This document shows positions 21,552-32,200 of a DNA stretch of 64,000 bases, one piece after another. Every line of letters begins with the position of its first letter. Positions within the stretch are counted from its first letter, which is position 1. The position numbers were made by a program, and so were the translations under genes. The notes beneath the pieces were generated by a model. It was not told where the DNA came from. It ran no database searches and was given only the letters and a program-made list of their open reading frames with translations. The stretch is from Amanita rubescens (taxonomy: Eukaryota > Basidiomycota > Agaricomycetes > Agaricales > Amanitaceae), in the NCBI GenBank assembly GCA_015039365.1, contig WION01000009.1:310001-374000 (forward strand). The letters are read 5' to 3'.

Positions 21552-24500
21552 ATGGCGAGAGACCTACTCCCGGACAAGCCCCTCGTCGTAAAATGCACTT
21601 TCCACAGGAAACACAAGAGGATCTCTTTCCAATACGCCCGCAACTGCACATATAATCTCTTGCGCAGCAAGGAATGTATCTATATATACATTGTTAATCG
21701 CAGCACTTATAATCCCGCAAACAGGTCGAACAATGCTTTTCTCTCAGAGGAACACCATACATGATCTCTTACAATGACGACGACGGAGAGACCTCCATCA
21801 TCGCAACCGATAACGAACTCACCGAAGCCATTGATTTCTTCAACGACGGGAATGATGACGCCCCTCAATCCTCCAACTCATCCGTTTTGTCTGGGCGCAG
21901 CACTAGAAAGATTTATATGAATGTCGATGTCAATATTGAATTTGACGGTCGCCTATCGGACACCGCCAGTCTCGACGAATACCGTGACGAAAGCGAAAGT
22001 CAGCTGTCCGAGTCGCTCTCTCTCAATTCCACTACACGAGAATTCGACGACGACGACGTTACCGTGAGCTCACGGGACTACATCTCAGCTTCGCACCTGT
22101 CCATGTCTCAGCGCTTATCGGGTTCCGGCTGGCAAACGGTCTCGCATCCAGAGCCAATAGAAGAAGGTGTTCTCGAGGATCTTGTCGATCAAATTCAAGC
22201 GTGTTATGAACGCGAAATGGAACCTGTTGCACCGCAGTTATCGCCAGACAGTTTAGAGGACTCGTTTGCAGACGTGGATCTCCAAGAGGGTCAAGAAGGA
22301 GATGCAACGAGTATGAATCTTGAACCACCAGCTGTCAATGATCGTCATGCAGCATGGCTGCGAGAACAAACTTCATTAAATAGCCGTACAAACCTCGATA
22401 ACATACAGCGTAAATTCCAAGCGCGCGATTCATCAGAGCTTGGCTCGGAATCTCTCTTCTCTCTGGAACAGGACCCACGCGGAAAGTATTACTACTCGTA
22501 TACACCGGCTTCGTCAAACGAATATCAAGAACACGATGGTTATCGTGAGGAACCTCAAGCCGAGGAACTGGATATGCGTCCGAGGCCCTCCTCAATGCAA
22601 ATGGCGTGGCTCGCGTCACAACGCATTGTCTCAGAAGAGCATACACAGATTACAAATGATTATGAACCGCCTCTTCCTCAGAATACTACCTCTGCCCCTC
22701 CGGAGCTAGTCACGGAATGTTCTCATTGCGGTGTTAGGCTCGAAACCATCCGTTACGTGTGCTCCACCTGTGGACCCAAACCGCCTGCTGCCAATGCATT
22801 CAGCAGTGGCAGCTCTTCTTTTTCCGCCAGCCATTCCTACCCACCCACTCCTGCCCGACAATCGGCATACCCTTTAGCTTCGTCCTCTCAGACGCTTGTA
22901 GGGAGCTCATTGTCGTTAGCGGGCGCCGTCCGTGACAGGCCGTTACCTCCTCTACCGAACAATAGCGGGTACGAGCTGTGCTCGGAATGTGTCCAGTCCT
23001 ACGGCCTTTACCACGCTATCGATGGCAGCAGGGATCCTGAATCCCCACCAACATCTGGCGCGTCGACGTCATCATTAATTGAACTTCAAAATCTATCAAT
23101 ACTTCACCGATCGGCTCCGCAAAAGGGCAAGTTACGGCATGCATTCAGGGAGCAGATGTGGGAAAGTAATAAATGGATTGATCTCCGTACGTACATGTCG
23201 ATCTCCTCAGGACGATTGATGACATCTGTCGACAGAACAAGATGAGAGCAGCGTACGCGTATGTTCAATGTGCAGCAATGAGACAGATAAGAAAAGATAC
23301 AAATGCGCGGTTTGCCTTAAGATCCACATGTGCCAATCATGTTATAGGTACCAGGCTCGGAATCTTGCAACAATACCAAATACTAACTTGATACGCCGTT
23401 TTACTACAGCCAAGTACACGATTTGCACCCCAAACATGCATTCATTGCCGTACCAGATGTGGAGGTTTCGATGTCTTTCCGCGTCCATCCTCCCGAAGAG
23501 GAACAACGTAAGCGAGTCGTGGAAGGTTGTGTATCTTACTCACTCTTTTACAGCACTCCTACATCGCGACGTAAATTGTGTGAAGTATGTTCTATTTCTC
23601 TATGAAATGTTCTCGCTGTCTGAGGTTGAACAATCAGTTGCCGGAGAGAGATTATTGGTGCACGTTTTCATTGTCCATTCTGCGGTGTCGACATCTGTCA
23701 GAGTTGTGAATCCGCCGGCCTGCCAGGAAATTTGGATGCCTCAGATGGAGGACACGATCCAACACATATCATGCTGAAGGTAGGTCACGCCTTACCACTA
23801 AATTGATTTCTTGCTGAGGACAGACAGATTCCATATTATCTGGACTCTGAGAGGGTAACCATTGCATATTTTTCCTCTTTAAAATTGATTTACGCTGTTA
23901 AGGTAAACCACATAAGTACCCTAGCAAGACATCTTAACCCGTCGGATGCCGCAACTCGAACTGGCCGTGCCTTTCCTTCCGGCATATCCGGAAACCCAAG
24001 CACGTCTCACATCGATATTTCTGCCAGCCTTGGGTCGAATCCTTTAGATCAACGTGACCATCAAATTTTATGCGACCACTGCAGACAGGTTTGTAACTGA
24101 CTTTACGTTTTTTTTCATACAACTCAATGGCCTTTCTTAAGAGTATAGTCGGAATAAGATATCAATGTGCCAATTGCTCTTCCTCTCCAATCGGTTACAG
24201 CCTTGTACGGATAATTATCTTTCAACTACTTCATCGTACTAATTAGCCGTCTTTCCCAGTGTCAGACTTGCGAAGAACGCTCTTACGAGATCCACAACGC
24301 CAAGCATGTCTTCTTTAGACTGCCGCGACCTGTCGACAGAGCTATAGAGTTCCCCACACCTTTGTTACCTATCATGTACGCCATGAAAACCGTCAAGAGA
24401 TCACTTTTAACCATAATCTCTAGGTATCTGGAACCGGTTGGATCAACAGGGGGCTCGTTCCCACCTAAAGACCCCAAAGGTCAGAACTACATACACATGG

Positions 24501-24906
24501 AACAGGAACTCAACTGATACTTCGCAAAGCTTACCTCGAGTCGCTTTACCACAAATCAGCGGTGTGCGACTGTTGTTTCGAAAAAATGCGAGGAGAGTGG
24601 TTCAGATGCGTTTATTGTACGCGCGACCTGTGCCGTGATTGTCTCCAAATCGATACCCACGACGATACCCACTTATTCATAGTGTTCAAGTCCAAGGTGA
24701 GGAAGTTCAGACGGACGTTAGCTCACGGAAATCTGACGTCATGATAACAGGTCGACATGCAGATCTTCCGGTGAGTGAGAAGCTGTCAAAGTTGGCAGAT
24801 GTCCTGAATTTAATTTTCTAGGCAACATATGAGCGTAGATGCCCATTTCGTCCTGCCACCCGTCATACCACATGCTGTATACCATAGACTGATCTCAAAC
24901 TTGTAA
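21552..24906 (+). CDS. PB1-domain protein with five ZZ-type zinc-binding modules (NBR1-like)
   Basis: An N-terminal PB1 domain (KPLVVKCTFHRKHKRISF ... MISYNDDDGETSIIATD) has both a basic face and an acidic OPCA-like motif. A long disordered acidic/Ser-rich region follows. Five Cys/His ZZ-like modules come next, near 22719-23010 (CSHC...CSTC...CSEC), 23255-23430 (CSMC...CAVC...CQSC), 23560-23775 (HRDVNC...CPFC...CQSC), 24068-24330 (CDHC...CANC...CQTC) and 24565-24695 (CDCC...CVYC...CRDC). The stop is TAA 24904-24906. PB1 plus ZZ is the architecture of selective-autophagy receptors such as NBR1, but I did not find the four-tryptophan domain, so receptor function is inference. The first intron lacks a GT at the in-phase donor (21672 reads GA). 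The gene converges on RDS3. Confidence 0.8.
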
Positions 24907-24949
24907 CACATTTGTATGATTACAGTAAATGACAATCTGTAGCATACAC

Positions 24950-25499
24950 CTAACCCTTTTTAAATCCTAAAGGAGCCTGTCTTAGTTGTACTGCAAGGAC
25001 CACATTCTTGAGTGACGCACCTAAACGACGTCTCTCGTAGAAGAGATCTGTCCTGCTAGCTCCCAGGTTCACAATCTTTGGACAGCCATCACGATCCTTC
25101 TCCAGTCGAGTACATTCGGCGCAATAATACGCATCAGAGATACCTGGGGAGCCGCAGATGATACAACGCCCGCCGTATGTACCAAAGTTACATTCGTCAC
25201 AAATGCGAACTAACGTCTCTGGTCTGACGTACGAATCGCAAACGGGGCTATTGGCAAGTAGTTAGCATCCAATTGTCGTGTTCCAATAATACACTTACCA
25301 TTTCCCGTCACATTTCTCACAAAGACGGCCTATGGCTATACATCTGGAATGAGTAAATGGGTTGAGTAATGCTAGTGAACTTACATACCTATGCCAGGCT
25401 GACGTCTGCACATTATCAGATCTATAAAGTAAAGTAAAGTAAAACTGGGACAGACTTATGTGAGTATTACATGCACATACCGGGATGATGTTTAGACAT
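24950..25499 (-). CDS. RDS3: SF3b subunit Rds3/PHF5A
   Basis: Rds3 is a small zinc-knuckle protein of the SF3b complex that contacts the branch-site adenosine in the U2 snRNP. The spliced protein starts MSKHHPG at 25499, continues [55 protein letters not shown] and [19 protein letters not shown], and ends in APLGFKKG with TAG at 24952-24950. All CxxC pairs of the trefoil-knot zinc protein are present. The length, about 110 residues, is normal. Exons are unusually small and use clean GT-AG junctions. Conservation is near-complete, so the call is secure. Confidence 0.96.
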
Positions 25500-26354
25500 G
25501 GCGGTATAACGGTTGAGTGAACGACTGACTAAGCAAGCAACCGCGGGACACGGTGGCCAAACAATGAGATAATCTAGTCCGGGATGTCTTAGCAAGGTCA
25601 TCGATCTCTCCTTCCAGCGTGTCCCATAGCTTTTGAGGCCCTCTGGGACGTCACGCCGTCATGGCCACTCCCGCGACTATCCTTCCTTTACTTCGTATTG
25701 TAGTACATGCTGTTACCACCCCAAACAAAATAAAATTGATTTATGAATTATATACGTGTCTGTCTGACGAATACTGTTACACGCGCGAATGACTCATGAA
25801 AGTTCTTATACCTGGTGCGGCGCACAAGCGACGGCGACGTAGATCTTTCGATATTTCATGAATCGCAGTAAACTGCCCAGGAAGGCATTGAATGACCATT
25901 TCGCCTCAATAGGGTTAGCATCCATGTCTTTTCTGGCATCGTAAGCCAGTTGGAAACTAAATTACTGGGGAATAACAATTTCTCCTTTCTCGATAAAGCC
26001 AAGTAGTCTGGAAGAGGACCGTCGAAGAATGTGTCCTGGTCCTGGTCTTGAACGACAATGTTAAAAGCAGCCAGATCCGCTGACGTTCAGTCCATGTCGT
26101 CGAATCTTTTAACTAATGAAGTATTAGCATCATAGAGCAAAGTGGTAACCTAGTCGCTGCGGCTTAGCAAGATTGTTGAGCGTACTATAGGCGTTTCTGT
26201 GATGTTGCGTTGGACATGCTTGTGATCCTCATTTCTCATTGTAATTGTTGATTGCGCGGCGACCACCCGCGCATGAGACGACGGTGGCCTGAAACAGTCC
26301 TGACAAAGCTCTGAAACCACTGCACCCTATCGAACACGCCATCTCCTGACGGTC
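25500..26354. other. Spacer between RDS3 and the PB1-CRN gene, containing a gene remnant
   Basis: The 855-base gap lies upstream of both RDS3 (minus) and the PB1-CRN gene (plus). The part from 25808 to 26217 holds a minus-strand remnant, annotated separately. The remaining parts show AT-rich stretches (for example near 25725-25750) but nothing I can name. Confidence 0.4.
25808..26217 (-). pseudogene. N-terminal fragment of an agaricomycete-specific hypothetical protein family
   Basis: Reading the minus strand from an ATG at 26217 gives MSNATSQKR, then STLNNLAKPQRL, an intron, KRFDDMD, an in-frame TGA, and FNIVVQDQDQDTFFDGPLPDY. A second frame continues with AYDARKDMDANPIEAKW and FLGSLLRFMKYRKIYVAV. 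From memory, the stretch around KRFDDMD...QDQDTFF resembles the N-terminus of a very common mushroom-genome hypothetical family. The TGA, frame changes and absence of the expected C-terminal half make it a remnant. It sits directly upstream of the PB1-CRN gene. Confidence 0.4.
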
Positions 26355-29175
26355 ATGCCTTTCGGTCCAGTCAAACTCAAGAAGGCCAATGCCCCAACTA
26401 GACTTGCATTTTTTGATGCACAGCCAAGCTGGGGAGATCTTGCTTCGAAAATCGCCGACCTGTTTAGCATGTCGCCGAAGAACGTCAGTGTTAATTTCGT
26501 CGACCAAGCCAAGGACGTAGTAGTTTCTCTCACCAACGAGCAAGAGCTTCACGAGTACTTTGATCAGTCTTCCGGAGAAATCAAGTTTGTCGTACAGGAT
26601 CTGCAAACTCCTGATCGTGAGTCCGTCAGCCATTGTTCCTACTTGCCCTAATTCATCACTCCTCCGAAATTAGCTCTAACCACAATCACTTCCACTTGGT
26701 CGCCGGATAAGCTCAGAGTTTTCTGTTGGGTTCTTAATGTATCTGACAACCCTTTCTCCGTCGACATCGGAAAAAGTATGACGGTGGGTTACCTGAAGGA
26801 AAAGATCAAGAAGGAGAAGAAACTTGCATTCAACCCCGACACCCTCAAGCTCTGGAAGGTGGGCGAATCTTCCCTGTGCGGTCGATGACATCTGATTTTC
26901 GGGAAGCTATCTTCACCCATTCCTTTTGCGGAAATCGGCACGAAGCTTAGACACATTCAAAGCCCGCAGGGGATCCTAGGCTGCGTCGAATTAGACGCTG
27001 TTGATGAATTATCGGAACATTTCTACTCGGCCTCTTGCAAGCACCTCCATATCATTGTGGACGTCCCGCCTAAACGTGAGTATTCTCGTTATCTCTTTAT
27101 TTTACCTAATTACCTGACTCCCTCAATCTTGCTCCTATATTTTGCGTTTCATGCTGGCTCATCCTCTACTACTCGCACTCGCCTTACTTTCTCCACCCGC
27201 CCTCTCTAACCCTCTGTACCCCTCATTTCTACTGTCTACCTCAGCTTCCCTAAAACACTCTCGCTCGCCGTCTGCACGAGGTGATGGTGAAGCAAAGAAG
27301 AAACGCTCACTGTGAGTTTCAATCGAGTTTCATGCGAGTTGCACTGCATTCATTCCTTTAGCCCCTTCAGAAGATGGGCCGTCGATGGGGGAATTACTGA
27401 GAATGATGCGAATGAACGATACTATGTGGATCCTGGAACTCAGGATGTAACCTCGCTTTGTTTAAATGCTGTATCGGAAGGCACATATCTGCTTCTCGGG
27501 GGTGCCCGAGCATCCGGAAAGTCAACGCGGTTATTCTGGCTGCGGCAAAAGCTTGAGGCGATGGGTTATTGGGCTCTGTAGTATGTGGCTCTCGTGTCCC
27601 CCGACAATCACAAATCTCAGCTGCTTTCAATAAGTATAACATTCGAGACCCTACTTTACCGGGGCAGCATTAAGGTCTTCTGGGGATCATTCGGCAAGGC
27701 AATTGACCTCGCTGCTGCCAGGTGTGGTCGTGGATTGCCCAAAGGATGCACTACACCAATATCGTCCGCAATTGGTTTCATATCTTATTTCCGTAAAGAC
27801 TATTGGGATGGAAAAGTCGTTCTCCTCCTCGATGAACTCAGTTGTCTGTATCAATGTGAAGAGGATGTTCGAAATGATTGCCTCATAGCTTTCCGAGCAC
27901 TCAAACACTACCGTAGGGACCACGCCGTCCAGTGCCTTATTGCTGCTGGGACCTTTGGCATTGTTCATTTGAACACGTCGAGAGGCCCGCCGTTCAATGT
28001 TGCTGAATTTGTCCAGTCCCCATATTTTACCATTGATGAGACCAGGAAGCTCTTCCGTGAATTTGCGGAGGATTTAGGTGTTTCAATCGACGATGCCATC
28101 GTAGAGGATGTATGGGCCAAATCAAATGGGTTAGTTGTCCAACTTGACTGATGTGTAGTTCCTAAAGTACCTTGATAGACACCCCGGAATGGTCTGCCTA
28201 TGTGGGCGTATTATTGACAACAACATGCAAACATTACTTTGCCCCCAATCCTGGACCATCTCTTACTATCGCTGGCAACGGTTTCCTGCAGAGCAGCTGT
28301 ATGACGAGATCTCGCGTTACGATGCATATTATTACATGATCGAGTCACTCTCTCGTGTTGAAGCTTCCTCTTCTGTCAGTCTTCTCCGCTCTTTGTTTGC
28401 TGGTTTTCTTGGCGACGAGACACTAACCGACCCAAACATGGAGAAGGATGCAAACACCCTGACATCCGAAGGCGTTTTGTTAAAACCGGATTATGTCCGG
28501 CCGTGCTACCGAATGGCGTCGCCTCTGGTGGACGGACTGATCCGAAACCAACTCATTCCAGCTAGATTTCGGAATGCTCCTTCATCACCTCTCCCCCTTC
28601 AACACACAGGGGATATCGACGTTTTGGGTATTCTCATTGAATCACTCAAGTTCTTCGACAAAGCTCTTATCCTCATGGCATCATATTGTTCGTGCAAGGC
28701 ACCGAAGGTGAAAATCCGCGGCGGCCGTGTCCCTCGGGAAAGTGTGTATGATACCGAGCTCATGAGGATTCTTGCGAACTGGCTTCGGAAGTATGGTTGG
28801 TCAGTCAATGTTCAATGGCACTTGGAAGATGATTTAAAGAGGCACATGTATTCTGACATTGTGCTCAAGAAGGATCAACTGACAATTGTTCTTGAGCTAT
28901 TGGCCACGGGAGAACCAAGTGCCGTTGAGTCTCACATCCAGAAAACCCCTGAACATGCGGCACTTCTCTCAGCAAGTGAAGCATGGGTCGTTCATTTCAC
29001 TCGTCAAGAGGATTACCATCCTATTTGGCAATCTGACATGGAGTTATCGAAGAACATAAACGTGGTTCACTTTGCACATGATCTGGAGTTTACAAATGTG
29101 GTAATGAGCGCTCGCTGGAAAGATTGTGCAGGAGAAATACGGCGGGAAGTCGGGAAGTCATTATCATTGGACTAG
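26355..29175 (+). CDS. PB1 - Crinkler header - P-loop NTPase - nuclease-like fusion protein
   Basis: The ATG at 26355 begins a PB1 domain (FGPVKLKKANAPTRLAFF ... SVNFVDQAKDVVVSLTNEQELHEYF). An intron leads to a CRN ubiquitin-like header (LRVFCWVLNVSDNPFSVDI ... DTLKLWK), completed in the next exon and ending HLHIIVDVPPK. A basic linker (KHSRSPSARGDGEAKKKR) precedes a STAND-like NTPase with Walker A GGARASGKST near 27500-27525 and Walker B VVLLLDELS near 27815-27840. The C-terminal restriction-nuclease-like domain has VYDTELMR, YSDIVL and VLELLATG, the spaced acidic residues expected of a PD-(D/E)XK fold. Stop is TAG 29173-29175. All introns, including one of 57 nt that removes an apparent stop near 27582, splice in frame. 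The combination of PB1 and CRN in one intact protein is unusual; function is inferred. Confidence 0.82.
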
Positions 29176-29297
29176 AGAAAACGTTGGTGAGTTGCTTGAG
29201 GAAAGGTTAAGATCTATGGTGTGTTTATTACGATTGCACCTACATAAGCACAGGAGAATTATCATTGCTGTCCAAAAGATGATAGAGAATACAACAA

Positions 29298-32200
29298 TTA
29301 TGATAAATGGAAACTGCCAACTCCTTCTTGTATTGCCGTCTGTAATTTTTCCTTCATGACATGTCTTGAACTGTATTCTGGTAGTTTGAGGTAGTTTACG
29401 CAAGTCATCACGCTCGGCAAATAGTCGTCTGCCGTGAGTGGAGCTTCATGGGGTTTGCGAACCACAGTCAATGAAGGGTTTAAACCTCGGAAACCTATGT
29501 CCTGTCAGTAATTATTGCTTCGCATCATTGACCACATACCGCCTATGGGTAGCTTCGGACTACCAGTGATGAACTGCAAAAACGCACGACGCGTTGGTCC
29601 ATCGTATTCGGACATGACATCCATAAGATCTCGTATAGCCTTGCTGTCGACATTGAAGCCATGGTCGGCTTTGATCGCTTCCGTTAAAGCTACGAGGATA
29701 TGAGATAGTTCGCAGGTCAGATATGGTGCAACTTACTGTCGATACCCCAATCCTCGTCTGAGTTACCGAACGACATGGCTAATTCGTCTGCAGAAAAGGC
29801 TTGCAAGTCTGATACAGGGAACACTTTCGAAAATCCTTCTCTGAAGGCCTTCGCCTGCAGCTGAACTCCTTTGCCTAAAATTGCGTCCAGAACATCATCG
29901 ATATATTCTCCGACGTTCTCTGATGTCACCGCAATGTCTCGTCCACCGCGCTGCAAAGATATCTAAAATAATGATCAAAGGTAGGGGGAAAAACACATAC
30001 GCGAAGCTCGATATCATATCCAGGAAGTGTGAAATCGAGTGCTAGATCTTCAATGCTACCGGCTTCTACTAGAGCAATTTTGCGTGCAAGCTAGTAAAAT
30101 TCGTCAGCCAAGTCAATGCAACGATGTCTGATGCTCTTGCCAACCTTATCGTTAGAATTTTGCCCTACAGCCATGTTCTGCAACTTTGCTAAAGAATTTG
30201 CGAGTTCGATATCAATAAGCTGAAGTCGCATTAGTAACCAGCTCCGATATCCGCTTTATGAGAACTACCTTTAGGGATGCAATAGTCAATGGAACTTCCT
30301 CCCCAAGCACGTGCTTAAGGAAGATCTTGTTGAAGTTTAGATCGATGATTCGGGAATCTAACATTGCCTTCGCGACAAACTGGCCGATAACCCGCAAAAT
30401 ATGAGTTCGTTTCCTGTGGAGATATTAAAATCTGCGAGCGAAGAGACAGTGTCGAAGAAGCTTACTGCCCGCCATCATTTACCACGTCTTCAGGGCTAAT
30501 TGGGGATGGGAATAGACCTTGTGGGTGGTGTACATAAGAGTTAGTCCCGTGGTGATCTGCATCCCTCCAAATCTTCAGATCTTTCCGGGCAAACTCCTTT
30601 GATACCAAAGAGTAGAATTCGAGAGTAGGCCCCAAGCCAGTGCCTACTTCTTCAAAGTATTCCACCTCTAGAATCGATGATGATGAGCCATAAAGCTCAA
30701 AAACCTTGACAGCAGACTCTAATATGTGCTTCCGCGAAATTCGAACTTTCTGGCGCTGCAAACGCCCAAGGAAACCTATTCCCTCGTCTCTGCGCGAAGT
30801 ATCCTGACCACGGGTTTGTTGGCTCTGCCATTTAAGGATGAGGCGCGCGTATCCGAACGACGTGGACTGCAAGAAATTATAACGAGTAGCAAACGGGAAG
30901 AGGAAAGGGAAGTGTTGTGGAAGATCTAGTGCCCAATCTGGCAAGCATGAACTGCGGAAACTTTTCTTAGCTTCTACTTAAAGTTAAGATTGACGATTTA
31001 CCTGGCAACGATCATCGGTTCCTCAAGTTGCCGTGTCAACTTCGCCGTCAACTTGTTGTTAATAAAGGCCGATTCTGCTAAATTCCTCTTTTCACCCGCG
31101 AAAGCTGTTCGTTCAGCCTCATTCACATTCAATTGTTGCAAAACTCGTAAAAGGCGTAAGATTTTCGCGTGGGGCGCGTCCTCCGGTAGAGAGGACAATG
31201 AAGGACTTGGTGAGCGGATTTTTGATCCATTCTCGCCGCCAGTCTAAACAGTTAAGTTCTAAGAGTGTCCATGGAGTCATGTTTTCCACTTACAGTCGGT
31301 TGTCACAGGGCCAGGGACCTTTTTGAACTTGACCGTATACATGCCTTGCCAAAACATGCTGGGGTGTGTCCCACTCTTCTTCCGTGTTTCATACTGGTGA
31401 ATAGCTCCATAGATGGTCAAGTCTAGAGGTAATTCATGATCATCCATTGAAAATTCGAGGTGCCAGTCGGTTGGTTTCGCTTTGAGGGCTGCAGCATATG
31501 AAGTCTTTGTGGTTTGGGTACCACGAGCCGGTTGCGTCTCGGCACCTTGAGGCGCAGGTGAACTGGGCATAGCGATCCTGAGTTCCATCTGGGGTCTGAG
31601 CCTCCACTTTGGAACCATCTTTAAATTTGTTGGTAATGGCGTAGTCATAAGCAGTAGGGCATACCTTCAGCAACCGAGAGCGTAACAGTTTTATCACCTG
31701 CAGATGGATCATGTTCAACCTCCTCATCGAAGACATCTGCATCAACTTCATCATCGGTGAAGTCCGCGTATACCGTCTCTCCTTGAGGTTCTGGTGTCGA
31801 TTCACCAGCTTGAGCTGAGCTCTCCCCCGTATTAGATTCATTAACCGGACCACCGTCATTACCTGCACTTCCCGAACCGCCCGCAATCTTCGCGCTAAGA
31901 CGACGGCTGCGCCGCGGACCATCGTTTCCTGTATTCAATGCAGATGAAGTCCCGGCAGATGCAGAGTCCGATGGTTTAGGAGGAGGATTGTCCAGATTGC
32001 CAAATGGTCCACCCAATCCAGCAATGGCAGCGAGCATTCCGGAAAGGCGTGAACCTCCGCCAATCAAACCAGCCACGCGCGGCCTCAAATAATCATGCAA
32101 CGCCTGGAACGTAGCAATCGCATGTATGGAAACCACGATGTTGTGTAGGTTGCGAGGGATGTCAGAGTTGTCATCGGCTTGTAGTCTCAATCGCAACTGC

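Noticed and set aside
23589..23640. Broken third ZZ module in the PB1-ZZ gene
   Set aside because: Splicing GTATGT...CAATCAG gives an intact CxxC-HCPFC module in frame.
27580..27640. Premature stop in the NTPase part of the PB1-CRN gene
   Set aside because: A 57-nt GTAGTA...ATAAG intron removes it and restores a conserved reading.
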